Shown: positions 40,501 to 50,436 of the stretch, piece after piece
Numbering within the stretch: the stretch's first letter is position 1
Layout: every line of letters starts with the position of its first letter
Assembly: GCF_001039355.2 (NCBI RefSeq)
Contig: NW_019775747.1
Location: forward strand, 126,001 to 190,000
DNA length: 64,000 nucleotides
Reading direction: 5' to 3'
Origin: Lingula anatina
Taxonomy: Eukaryota; Brachiopoda; Lingulata; Lingulida; Lingulidae
Notes under the pieces: model-generated
Seen by the model: the letters and a program-made list of their open reading frames with translations, nothing else
What the model was told of the DNA's origin: nothing
The model's database searches: none
Position numbers and translations under genes: made by a program

Positions 40501-43500
40501 CGCAACAATACTACCCTGGACACCCCCCCCTTTTTTCGTCCCAACACCGATACTCTCCCCCACTGATCCTGTAGTCCGCCATTAATTCCCGACATCGTTA
40601 CTCCCTTAAACATAAATTCCCTTGGCTTTGGTTAAAAATGCGACACCGAAAGCGATTGGTTAGAAAACTTTCTCTTTTACTATTTTGTCAAAAGTGCCCC
40701 ACCCTCTTGGGACCCAAAAGTGATTTATTCGAAACAGTGTGAGAAAATAAGGAAACAAACACTAAAACTGGTCATCTTTGAAACTTAGAATATAGTTGAT
40801 CTTTCACGTTAGACTTTGTTTGCAGCTCGGCTTTGTGACTTTAGAGAAATATCTGTATACTTCATTTTTTTCTTCAGTAGATGTTATGGTATATAGATTT
40901 CACACCATTTTATTTTTTATTAATCTAGTTTATTCAAAGTCTGTTTTGACTGATCGCGAAGATAAATAACTCACTGTCGCTGACAAAGATAAGCGATGTT
41001 TGATAAAGATGTTAAAAATGAATTTTACAATCACTGGTGCGGGACAGATCACTTTTACATTGATGACAAATAATTTTATGTTCCAAATCGCTCCCCGCTT
41101 GTAACTAGCCTACTTACCAAATGTATATGGCCTATTTTAATATAATTTTATATATAATAACGATTAGTAACATATCGGTTAAAGAAAATTGCATAAAGAG
41201 AGTAATGAGGGGAGTGAAGATGCGGGGAAGCAAATATCCGGTGGAATACCGGTGTAGGGTGCGCGTATAACGGTAATTTTATATGAAATGTCTCGATCCG
41301 GGAATATGTCCGTGTTGGATCGTATCGATGCGCATAATGCAAAATTTTAAAAGGAGGGAGAAGCGGTGCGGGGGGAGTAACGGTGCACGAGAGTATCGGT
41401 ATGGGGACTTATCGGTTGGGGGGATAATCGACATGACCCCTCTGGTAAAACGATGTGCTTATAATTGTTTAAACAACTCTCAGTGTCCACAGAAAGAACG
41501 AATATAGAACCTTATTTCATACGTACCTCGGACTTCCACTCTGAAGAAGAAATCGGCGCTATTACCGCTGTCATCTGTAAACACGTATTTCACCGTGGTT
41601 AAACCTATCTTGAAAGTATGTTCATAGCCCCCACCTATAAAGACAGTGATTTTGCTTTTAACGTAATCTCGAAAAAAAAAAGATATTTTTTCTCTACCTC
41701 TTTTGGAGAACCCAAGAAAGGCACTATGTTGATGTTTTAAGAACAGCCATCTGTTTCTGCATGGTTTCAGTGCAAGTGGCAGATTGTTCTTTGAGGGCCT
41801 TCATAACAAGTTGATCTGCAGACTAACAGATTCAATATGAGCGACCAACATTCTTGGAAAGAACAACACCAAAAATAATGACAGAACTCTCATAGAAAAA
41901 CTTCACCGTCTAGAAATGAACATAGATGAGATCCACAACAAACAACTTGACTATCCATTTACAATCAAAGTGATAAAAACAGGCACCATAAAGTTGAAAA
42001 ATAGAAAATCATGTGGAATTGATACAATATCGAATAAAATTATAAAATCATCCAGTCCCTACATAGCTAAGTCACTTGCTAAACTATTTAACCTAATACT
42101 AAACAGTGGTATATTCCCAAAGCAATGGAACCAAGGCCTACTTAAACCTATTTTCAAATCAGGTGACCCCATGTCTCCAGATAACTACAGGGGGGGGGGG
42201 GTCTGTGTAAGTAGCCGTCTTAAAAAACTATTTACATCTCTATTAAACTGCAGGTTACTATCTTTTATAGAAGAAACAAAATTACTTAGTGACGAACAAG
42301 CAGGCTTCCGCCCAAAACACAGAACAACAGACAATATATTCATCCTTAACAGTCTGGTCAATCGTTATCTAAGTAAAAACTCAAAATTATTTACATGCTT
42401 TGTTGACTTTCGTTTGCATTTGATAGTGTATGGATAGAAGGAATGCTATATAAAATTCTCAAACAGAACATAGGTGGTAACTTTTATCGAACAATTAAAC
42501 ATATGTATCAAACCACTACACTAAGTGTAAAAATAGGCCAAGGATTCACAGACCACTTTAAACCCGAAAAAGGCATCAAGCAGGGTGATGGTCTAAGTCC
42601 CATGCTCTTTAATATCTATATAGATGATATCAAGGATATTTTTACAGAATCCTGTCACCCAGTCACACTGAATGACATCAGCATCAGTCACCTACTATAC
42701 GCAGATGACTTAGTAATTTTATCCAAATCAGCAGAAGGATTACAAACAGGACTTGACAACCTGGGTAGATATTGTAAAAAGTGGAAACTTTCAGTTAACC
42801 AAAGAAAACTAAAATTATGGTATTTAACAAGTCTGGCAAAACCCCCAAAATCAACTTCAATATAAATAGTGAGATCTTGGAAGTCACCAATGAATACACA
42901 TACTTGGGAAACAAACTGAAGTCTAGTGGATCATTCAAAAGTGCACTCAATGACGTTAAAGGCAAAGCAATGAAAGCTAACTTCATGATTAATCAAACAT
43001 TATCCTCCACGGCAAGAAGTCTTATTCGCCTTAAACTGAAACTGTTCTATACATTAATCAAACCCATCCTTCTATATGGCTATGAAATTTGGGGACCTAC
43101 TCTCATTGCTAAAAACCTTAACTCTATCAAATCTATGAACACATTCCCTTTTGAACATGTCCACAACAAATTCTGCAAATCACTACTGGGAATTCAACAT
43201 AACAGCAGTAACATAGCAGCCAAAGCGGAATTTGGCAGACTTCCACTTAGTACACTTAAACAAAGTGTACTTAAACAAACATCAGCATACCTAAAACGAT
43301 TTACAGAGGTCCCAGATAGACAACTTTAAAAAAAGATATATCTAAGTGAAATCCTAAAAAAGATAAGGGAAAGTTTAGAGAATATAAATAAATCACTTCC
43401 CTGGTAGATCAATTGTTTATTGAACATATTGAAAAAACTAAAGTAATTTCGGTCTTTACAATGGATTCAGTTAGCATTAAAAAAATGGAGCAATTTATAA

Positions 43501-46483
43501 CAATTTGTAATATTTTTAACTTTAAATTGAGTAATTGCAAGAAACATAACAACAAATAAAGCTTTCAAGAATCAACCCGTCGGTATGGCGGGAACAATGT
43601 CATAAAGGTCCAGTTGCGTTATTGGCTATTACCTTTTATTTCTCGTCCGCCTATGTAAAGTCTCACACTTGGCACCTTTCTGGAGTTGTCTATCACTCTT
43701 GGCTTGTCTTGTTCCCAATTTACAACCGCTTGATTACTGTCCAAAGCAGCGTTGACAATTATGTTACTTGTTTCGTGTCTAATGATGGGACTTTGGTTAT
43801 CTGTATAATATAATTGATAATAACGACTGGTGAAATATGTATTAGAATGGCGTCGATCAATTGAAAAGAAATTATTTTGAAGATTTTAATTCAACGGTAC
43901 TCGGTAGTGATTGCTGACTTTAATATTACGTCAGGATTTTTTATCCCTCAACAAAACAAATAATGTGTGTACATCTGGCCAGTAAAAAAAGAAAAAAAAA
44001 ACTATATGGTTTGGATTACTTGAATGAATTAAGAACGACTCCCCATGCTTAGATAATGTTATCACTCAATTTGCTATTGCAAGTCTTAATTAGGTCGCCC
44101 CAATTTGAATGTAAAAGCACCAGAAGAGAGCAGAATGGGGAATTTGATGTTCATTACCTCTGCAATATCCAGGTGTACCGCTCCACGTTCCATCATTTTT
44201 ACAGACCACACTGGCCTGCCCTTGTACTACGTAACCGGGATAGCATATTACTGCGCATATCATTCTGACCGAGGGCTGGGACATACACTGCCTTACAGAA
44301 AAAACTCCATTTTGAGGTTTTTGTAGTGGTTGACAGAGTATCTCTGAAATATGAAGGCACAATGTAATGTGACGACAGGCGGAAGGTCAATTTTGTGGAC
44401 TTCATTGAGCATTGCCGAGGATTTCTGTAATTTGAAGCCACAATGAGAGATAAAAGTAAGAAATCAACGGACGGTTACCACCCGCGCGTGGATTGACGGG
44501 CGGATTGTTTGTTTATTTGTTTACATCTTTTTTGGGGTAACTATGGCTACAATGCCTTTTCAATTGTTTTTTTTTTACATTTTTAAAGCCCTATATATTT
44601 TTATGTGTATTTAGATTTTTTATTACATCATTTTTTTTTTGTTTTTGAAAATCATATCTTGTATAGTTTGAGTTTTTGTTGCATCTCTTCCTACATGTTA
44701 CAGTGCTCTTGCACTGAAGTTTGTTTCAATAAGCGGGTATACAAATAGTAAATTCAAGCCTACATGTTGGGCTACTACGGTCGACAATAGAGTGTGTTAA
44801 CATCAGCGCCTTAACTATTTATGAATGAGAAAGAGGTATAATGACCAAATACCTTAATTGATATATTGTGTGGTTCACAAACACTTAGACTGGGTTCCCA
44901 TATTTAGATCAATCCATCTGGATCGACCTAACTCCCTGGGGGTTCACGCTAAGTTGCTATCAGCTCAAGAGGTTTAAATGTCTGTCACGCCTACCGAATC
45001 AGCTAGGGGTAAAGATAATTGCCCCCTCACAGTTTTACTAAGCGTGACATACGTTTAAGCCGGTTAGTTTGATAGCAATTTAGTGATACTCCCCAGGGAG
45101 ATAGATCGATACAAATATATGTGGGAATGGTCCCTTAAAGTCAATATGCTAGATTGACCTAATCTTTTACAGAAATGAATGCTATATTTGAATAAACAAA
45201 GAACCGTCAGCTGGTATACTGCTGATTTAACAATAATGAATGGCGATATTTGTTTATTGACAGAGTAGTTTTATTTACTAGTGAACTTCAGGGTGCAGAG
45301 CATAGCGACCGACCAATGTCTTCGTTGATTGGAAAAAGTGCTAAATGGTTAAGTTTTCAGCTCCATGCGGTTTTCTTATGACCAATCCCTCACTATGCGG
45401 GAATGACGTTGTCACATGTTCATATGCAAATATAATAGATGTTTGTTATGAAACAATGCCAATGTATCTGTGAAAACAGGAAAACTATGGTTAACACATA
45501 TTTGCACGCGTACATATCTTTATACACGAAGACCAAATGCGAGTCCGAAAATATGAACAGCTTCAGAGGTTCTGCACCCCCCCCCCCCCCCCCACACACA
45601 TACACACACACACACTCATACTCCCTTCTCCCTCCACAAAGTGCAGTAATTGAGTATCCAGGGGCAGGACACAGAAGTGAAACAACCCAAATCAAACAAA
45701 AATCAAACAATTTTTGCCCTACGAATATTACATTATTTAAACCAAATGCCTACTGTTGCAGATTTGCCGAACGAAGTCTATAGGGAAAGGAAGGGTAGCA
45801 AATATACGCTCCTAACCTTAATGTAATCTAATTTCTATGAGAGAGATGAGAGAATTTAATTTGTATCAAAGTGCTAAGAAAAATATTGTTAAATAAATAA
45901 ATAGATTTAAAACTAAACGCTATCATGCGTGGCTTCTTTATAATGCGTTTTGTATGAAACCAATGTGTTAACAAGAATATATATAGGTATGTTATTTAAC
46001 CCACGTAGCTGAACTATTGAGGTGCATTCCGTTCGTCTGTTTAAACTAACTTATTCGAACTAATTTTAAATTCATCCGTTAAAACGGTTGAATGTACTTA
46101 TCAAAAGTTAAAACACTTTTTGCAACGATCTGAAATTCCAAGATAAACTTGCCTGTATATCCACAGGTCTCCTGAAATAATAAAAAGGAAGTCATATGAA
46201 AACATTAAATTGTATAAGTCAGCTGTTAATTATAGAAATAAAGTTGGATTCTACGTCGGTGGTAGTATTACAGACATGAATAATAGCAATTGTCAAGACT
46301 TGATAATAGTGGACCATATTCCGAAAATATCTACCGGTACTTTATAAAATTACAACGAAACTGAAACCTCAGCACTATTGTCCTGCTGTTCAAATTGCGT
46401 TCGTTGTAAGAAAAGTTTTATTTTCCCTTTTTTTATATCAAATCCATTAATGTATTTTGTTCAGTGGATGCTTTCTCCCCCAC

Positions 46484-46514
<31 letters not shown>

Positions 46515-46588
46515 AAAATGAGATAGATGCTTACCAGTACGGCAAACGCAGCCAGTATCAACACGTTCAGCAAACGTCCTGCATGCAT
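30664..46588 (-). CDS. Secreted SVEP1-like protein with tandem HYR-HYR-sushi-Cys modules
   Basis: Proposed exons (5' to 3', minus): 46588-46535 signal peptide MHAGRLLNVLILAAFAVL; 46171-46153 microexon (ETCGYT) with a GC donor; 44343-44158 sushi; 43800-43633 and 41634-41527, one HYR domain split in two; 38210-37977 second HYR; 37809-37609 sushi; 37393-37187 Cys-rich module; then the same set again at 35025-34858, 34325-34218, 32859-32626, 32290-32090, 31890-31681; end 30674-30664 (GSK, TAA). Phases match throughout and the total is 2109 nt (702 aa). HYR hallmarks are DNSGK and YEARDEAGNRASCSF. The sushi exon has CPDLHTPINGA and CTLQCQNPYDF. The order HYR-HYR-sushi-Cys resembles part of vertebrate SVEP1, an extracellular matrix adhesion protein. 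The microexon and terminal exon are the least certain. The inner exons are strong. Confidence 0.75.
30720..30835 (-). repeat. LINE 3'-tail fragment with (TAA)n
   Basis: A TAATAATAATAATA run is followed by CATTTATTTATAGTCTAGAA and sequence resembling the 3' end of the LINE at 11.9-14.7 kb (TTTATTTCAAGTCTAAAATC). Read on the minus strand it is a short 5'-truncated retrotransposon end, lying upstream (minus sense) of the proposed last exon of the SVEP1-like gene. Confidence 0.5.
31270..35265 (-). repeat. Intragenic tandem duplication, copy 1
   Basis: About 4.0 kb holding five exons and their introns, repeated at about 36500-44000. Exon lengths are identical in both copies (168, 108, 234, 201 nt), except the Cys-rich exon, which is 210 nt here and 207 nt in copy 2. 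Introns are also clearly alignable, e.g. GTAGCTGCAGATCACC and GATCGACATGACCCC-type stretches. This copy lacks the four insertions found in copy 2. Confidence 0.85.
35266..36135 (-). mobile_element. LINE fragment with internal deletion
   Basis: The minus strand encodes a reverse transcriptase fragment (KFQFGGVKRSGTTHALVDIM, then VHMIDYSKAFDHVDHHLLIN). At about 35640 it jumps to a LINE C-terminal tail (HRLHYLLQPKQNVKYSLRKQ). The catalytic YADD region is missing between them. An ATTATTATTATT run at the 3' end (about 35273-35292) marks the retrotransposon tail. The fragment extends to about 36135 in decayed frames with a G homopolymer at 36030. It sits in the intron that joins the two module copies of the SVEP1-like gene. 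Confidence 0.8.
36746..36998. mobile_element. MITE-like element with 4-bp GACT duplication
   Basis: A 253-bp insertion flanked by GACT on both sides (36742-36745 and 36999-37002). Copy 1 of the duplication has the uninterrupted site (TTATTATCCTTGACTAACAT at about 31480-31500). The right end, read inward, is CAGGGGCGGATCCAGGATTA, and the left end (CATTGGCGTATTAAGA) is a degenerate inverted match. The element contains long G and C homopolymers. Related sequence is near 61890-62110 in unit D and in part near 24170-24230. Confidence 0.75.
37521..37569. repeat. (GC)n(CA)n microsatellite
   Basis: A GCGCGC run passing into a long CA run, in the intron between the sushi and Cys-rich exons of copy 2. 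Copy 1 has only a remnant (ACACACACG) at the matching site near 32036. Confidence 0.95.
38263..38466. mobile_element. 204-bp insertion with 7-bp ACTTTAA duplication
   Basis: Sequence absent from copy 1 of the intragenic duplication, bounded by ACTTTAA at 38256-38262 and 38467-38473. Copy 1 has a single ACTTTAA at about 32900-32906. The duplicated bases indicate a transposition event. I see no clear terminal inverted repeat, so the class is unknown. Confidence 0.6.
38478..40125 (+). mobile_element. Tc1-like DNA transposon, near-complete ends, dead transposase
   Basis: 1648 bp bounded by TA on each side and by inverted repeats: the left end starts CAGGGTTACTACTTAATATG, and the right end (reverse complement) starts CAGGGTTACTATACTTAATA. 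Copy 1 of the host duplication has the empty TA site at 32909-32910. Inside, a plus-strand transposase of the Tc1 DD34E type is visible. Helix-turn-helix remnants lie at about 38797-39190 in two overlapping frames. The catalytic part at 39335-39736 has ISVWGAFHALAQ, LVYQDDCATPHRAR (second Asp) and SPDINPIENLW (Glu). Frameshifts and a stop near 39310 inactivate it. Size and TA target fit the family. Confidence 0.92.
41790..43390 (+). mobile_element. Non-LTR retrotransposon fragment (YADD reverse transcriptase), decayed
   Basis: The plus strand encodes a 5'-truncated reverse transcriptase in three frames: 41916-42437 (SCGIDTISNKIIK, LLSDEQAGFRPKHRTTDNIF, CFVDF), 42443-42865 (GIKQGDGLSPMLFNIYIDDI and the catalytic HLLYADDLVIL) and 42817-43329 (EYTYLGNKLKSSGSF, LLYGYEIWGP). 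Frameshifts lie near 42410 and 42810, and a G homopolymer at 42190 disturbs the coding. It is a different type from the CR1/L2-like copies in this window. It sits in the HYR intron of copy 2. The same intron in copy 1 (about 34490-34640) lacks it, but carries roughly 140 bp not present here. Confidence 0.85.
44344..46152. other. Intron of the SVEP1-like gene
   Basis: Sequence between the proposed microexon and the first sushi exon. It contains the foldback repeat at 44892-45132 and a 17-base C run with adjoining CA repeats at about 45577-45620. No further exon was recognised. Confidence 0.4.
44892..45132. repeat. Foldback (MITE-like) inverted repeat
   Basis: Two imperfect inverted arms of about 90-100 bp (44892-44990 and 45042-45132) with a loop of about 50 bp. 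The left arm begins GGGTTCCCATAT and ends TCTGTCACGC. The right arm begins GCGTGACATA and ends ATATGTGGGAA. Both arms contain the shared core CTCCCTGGGG. The structure could fold into a long hairpin and looks like a non-autonomous DNA element. Confidence 0.8.
46484..46515. repeat. (GA)n microsatellite
   Basis: A GA run just 3' (minus sense) of the signal-peptide exon donor site of the SVEP1-like gene. Confidence 0.9.
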
Positions 46589-46599
46589 TGTGAAATGAG

Positions 46600-47490
46600 A
46601 GTTGTAATCAATGGCGCTCTTTGTCGTGCAATACTGTTTAACAATAAAAAGCAATGCGGATACGGAGGAGTTTAAAACCTAACTTGAGCAATGATATAAC
46701 AGGGTTATTAGAAAGTATGGGGCCGAACACCGTTTCATTGTAAGTTTTCTCTCTTAAACATAACATAGACAAAACGTTTTTCATGACATCAAAAAATTAT
46801 AAATATACAAATTTTTAATTCATGTTTAAAATGGTTTTAATTCTAAGACAAAAAGGGTTGATATTAATAACTGAGCCTATTCACTGACTTGCTCACTTCT
46901 CATGCCTGGATTTAATCAAGTTTTCTGCACTTAAACCGGAATAAAATTTCAATTACTACAGTAGCGACACAATTACTCGCACTTAGCATGTCACATGTCG
47001 AACTTCTACAGTATACCTTGTGGTTGTTATTATTCATAAATCACCAAACCGCAACAAACCATGTTTCTGCTCACGAAAACATCATGCTTCTTTGAAAAAC
47101 CGCTTGATTCAGTGCCGGATATGTAACATACCGTATTCATAACAAAAAAATTCGCACATAAATTGATTGTTCCCATCCATATCCCCCCAAAAATATATTT
47201 AAATACTTAAAACGGTTAGAAAAAAAATTAACAAATCGTTTGGCTTTGTGTTAAGGACTACGTTATTGTAATTTGCAAGTCTGAAAATAATTAATCTTGA
47301 AAAAGTAGGGCTTTTGAAAATTTAATGTAATTACCGTACTGCCTTGTGGTAAAAGCTGCAGTAAGCTGATAAGAGAACTCACATTAAAATAAGGGCTAAA
47401 GTGGAAAGTTTGTTGAAACTAGAAGACAGAAAATTTAGGTCTATTTCAATCCCATGTGAATCTGTCATAATACATTTAAATAAGATGATT
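46600..47490. other. Intergenic region upstream of the SVEP1-like gene
   Basis: AT-rich DNA between the SVEP1-like start codon and unit C. It presumably holds that gene's promoter, but I could not identify a TATA box or other element with confidence. Confidence 0.4.
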
Positions 47491-47574
47491 AAACGTTGTT
47501 ACTCTACGTATGATGTTTTTCAATTATGCGGTATGGTCACATCCACAATGAAGGTAATTTATTCCATGTTCCAG

Positions 47575-47708
47575 TTGACAGGACAGTGGAAAGGCAGGTC
47601 GGCAGGGGGGTGTGGTAACTATCCAGACACACACCAGTCTAATCCTGTCTACCAGCTCAAGTTAGACATAATGGACAACTACCTTCTTATTGAGCTTAGA
47701 GGACCAAA
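47575..47708 (+). pseudogene. Orphan CAPN7 exon 9 copy (unit C), intact frame and splice sites
   Basis: Exactly 134 bp like the parent exon at 19417-19550, with acceptor (TGTTCCAG) and donor (GTGAGT) preserved and the frame open: [20 protein letters not shown], then a conserved end in LLIELRGPK. No neighbouring calpain exons exist on the plus strand here. It is likely an untranslated relic, although the splice sites would allow exonisation into a passing transcript. Confidence 0.85.
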
Positions 47709-48807
47709 GTGAGTAGAATGCAACTAACACATTACAATCCCATCCTAGGGCCTTGCAGCTACATGTAACACAATCATAGCTAACTTTTATAATAGAAGGT
47801 CTTTAGACTGGAAGGAATCGTTTTGCGTCTTCACAACAGACCACATCAGGTTGTAGTAATAGAGGGCATTTATTTCGGATAAAAATTCCACAAAATTATA
47901 CGATTTTGCTGAAAATGGCCAAAAAAGTGAAGGGTGTAGGCAGAGAGAGAATTCTTTGCTCACTGCTATGCTTGCAGCTTAAATAAAGGTCTGCCAACAT
48001 TGACAAAGATGAATGACATTTATGTGAGGAGTCCATCGCTCTGTTAAATAATTCGATTCTTTGCATATGGTCAATAAAAAAAACTGCTTACACCATGGAA
48101 GACTCTCATCCTGCATCATCACTTGTAGACTCTTAACCTTTAAAGGCAGTGAACGCTTTTTCAACAGCTTTTATCCTAGTGCAGAGGTGCATTTTAATCT
48201 GATCTCAAAACCTAATTCTTAATTGATCTATTGTATTAGTTTTACTCTGAAAATTATCAAACTTGCTCCAAAAGGATAATGATTTTCGGTTTTTATAATT
48301 GGCTTTTATCTTATATGGATAAATTTGCAATACAAGTATAAAAGTCTTAGTAGCTTTCACCAACGGATTCATTATATCCAGATTGCACAGGGTAACATCT
48401 ACATGTATTTGACCCTATTATATAAATGTACAATACATAACATGACTAACTGTTTCGTTGTCAGACTGTTTTTTATTACCGAGGACACATATGAATTTTG
48501 TAACAAATTGTCTATAATCAGGTTCCATGATATGAAAATGGCACCCATTATACAAAACGTCACCATCAGTTGCAGCCCAAATTTAAACAAAATTACACAA
48601 AGTAACTGCACATTTACATTTGTGTGTATTTTGACTTGTCTACACGAGGTTTCAACGATATTGCCTCCGCTGCCTTAGTTCATTTAAACAATTTAAATTA
48701 TTTTTATAACTAATGAAAAGGTGATTGAGACAACCAAAATAAATAACAGTGATAAACGATTTCAGACAATCGTTTTTTGTTTTTCCTGCTTGATTAATAA
48801 TGATATA

Positions 48808-49215
48808 CAGCATTGGTCAAAAAGGTTGTCCCACCCCCATTTCCATGCACTTTTATTTACAAATGATCACCTCACAGCTGTCGCGCCGTCTACAGGAAAT
48901 AATTGCAGTACGCGGTACACGCACACGCTGTTAGGCACGTGATCTTTAATGAGCACGCCCTAATGCTAATTGTGTGTGAATTTGGTGACATTTGATGGCG
49001 TCTTTTCAATTTTATAGTCATTTCTTTACATCTTTAGAAGTCACAGTGAAACAGTCGATTTGAGGGGGTACCTCTTATAAATTTTACTAAATGGTATAAA
49101 CTATGTATATTTTCACCACTATTTTGTATTTTTTAAACCATTAATCATGTTAGACACGGTATACGTAATAAAAAGCACTATTTCTAACAATTAACAGCTG
49201 TTAGGTGATCATTTG
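48808..49215. mobile_element. Insertion private to unit C, Tc1-like end and internal inverted repeat
   Basis: Sequence absent from units A, B and D. The left end (CAGCATTGGTCAAAAAGGTT) follows a TA and resembles Tc1-type ends. An inverted pair lies at 48860-48881 (CAAATGATCACCTCACAGCT...) and 49194-49215, whose reverse complement matches it with one mismatch and no gap. It may be a MITE of 356 bp (48860-49215) beside an older Tc1-like end. About 50 bp present in D at this site are lost. Confidence 0.6.
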
Positions 49216-49324
49216 GCTATTAATTTGAATGTGCCATTTTAATACTTCATATACTTCGGACAATATTGAAAAGACCATGGTGTCTTTGGCAAGCACTGTA
49301 TTTGATAAAGGTAATATTTAGAAT

Positions 49325-50175
49325 AAATTTTTTCAGGTAATATAATAATTTATTAGATAAAATTGCAACCCTAAGGTTGAAGTTGTACAAGAATGTTTAA
49401 AAGAAAATTGACAATAAACTTTAAATTATAAAACAATAAATTATTCTTAAAATACTACAAATTAAAAAGGCATCCATAAATTACTACAAGTTAAAAAGGC
49501 AGTAATTAATAAAGGAATTTTTAAAACCTTCCGTCTTCACTTTTGGTTGTAAGAATTTGGTGTTGTTTCGTAAAGGGCGGGTGTTTCTTTCAGGCAATAA
49601 ATGTCCCAACTTTTCACAATTTTTAAATTTTCTATAAAACCTCTGATACAGCAAATGTCTACGTTTGTCTAGGGTGTCAATGTTACAAACTTTTAAGGCA
49701 TCATCATAACTGAGACCAGGGCAAATAATCCTTAAGGCTCTCTTTTGACTGACTTTGAACTGACTCTAGACATTCAGATTGCTCAGCAGTCAGACCTGGT
49801 CCCCATACTGGACAGGCATATTCTAAAACTGATCATATTACAGACTGGTAGATAGTTAATAAATCTTGTAGGTCCAGTTTTGCCCTCTTTAGCTGTCTGA
49901 GATAAAATAGCTTTAAACATGCCTTAGCATACATGATTTGGATGTGTTCAGCCCACTTGAGGTCTGGGGTTAAAATAACACCAAGTAGCTTAAACTTTTT
50001 GACCTTTTCTACACGTTCACCATCTATTTCCAATGTTGGTATTGTAAGATTACAGTTCTTGGTAAAATTTATGTCCATCGACATAGTCTTCCTTACATTA
50101 AGTTATATTTTTTGCTTGACCCAGTCAGCCAATTGGTCTTTTGCTTGTGGTAGATGCGGTGTTTTGCCAAATTTG
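49325..50175 (-). mobile_element. 5'-truncated LINE fragment (unit C copy)
   Basis: The minus strand encodes the C-terminal part of a reverse transcriptase ORF: DGERVEKVKKFKLLGVILTP, LKLFYLRQLKRA, then in decayed frames SVLEYACPVWGPGLT and KTEGF-type C-terminal tail. The 3' end is AT-rich. Units A (near 21595) and B (near 26135) have the uninterrupted site between the (A)TTTGATAAA-type and GCTACATGTCTTTTAAAA landmarks. Unit D has the same insertion. It therefore entered the common ancestor of C and D. Confidence 0.8.
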
Positions 50176-50436
50176 CAAATTTCGTAAACTATCTGCTACA
50201 TGTCTTTTAAAATAGTTCCAGGTGATTCTTATTTAATTTTGTTATTTACAATTTATCACACAGTACTATAATAATATTTCAACATAATACCTGAAATTAA
50301 TTATTCTTAGATTTGTAAATTCCAAAATACCTTAAATTAATTATTCTTTGACTCTGCTACCACCAACAGTCTTGATTCTTGTTCTAAACGGCATACCATC
50401 ATTGTCAGTGTACTTAGTATTTTGTGTGAATTGTAT

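Larger units (their letters stand above)
36500..44000 (-). repeat. Intragenic tandem duplication, copy 2 (with insertions)
   Basis: The second copy of the five-exon block of the SVEP1-like gene. It is about 7.5 kb against 4.0 kb for copy 1. The difference is accounted for by a 253-bp element (36746), a 204-bp insertion (38263), a Tc1-like element (38478) and a LINE (about 41790). All five exons keep open frames and splice sites. Confidence 0.85.

Noticed and set aside
45439-45783. 114-codon frame spanning poly-C and CA repeats
   Set aside because: The proline and Thr-His stretch is a translation of the homopolymer and microsatellite.
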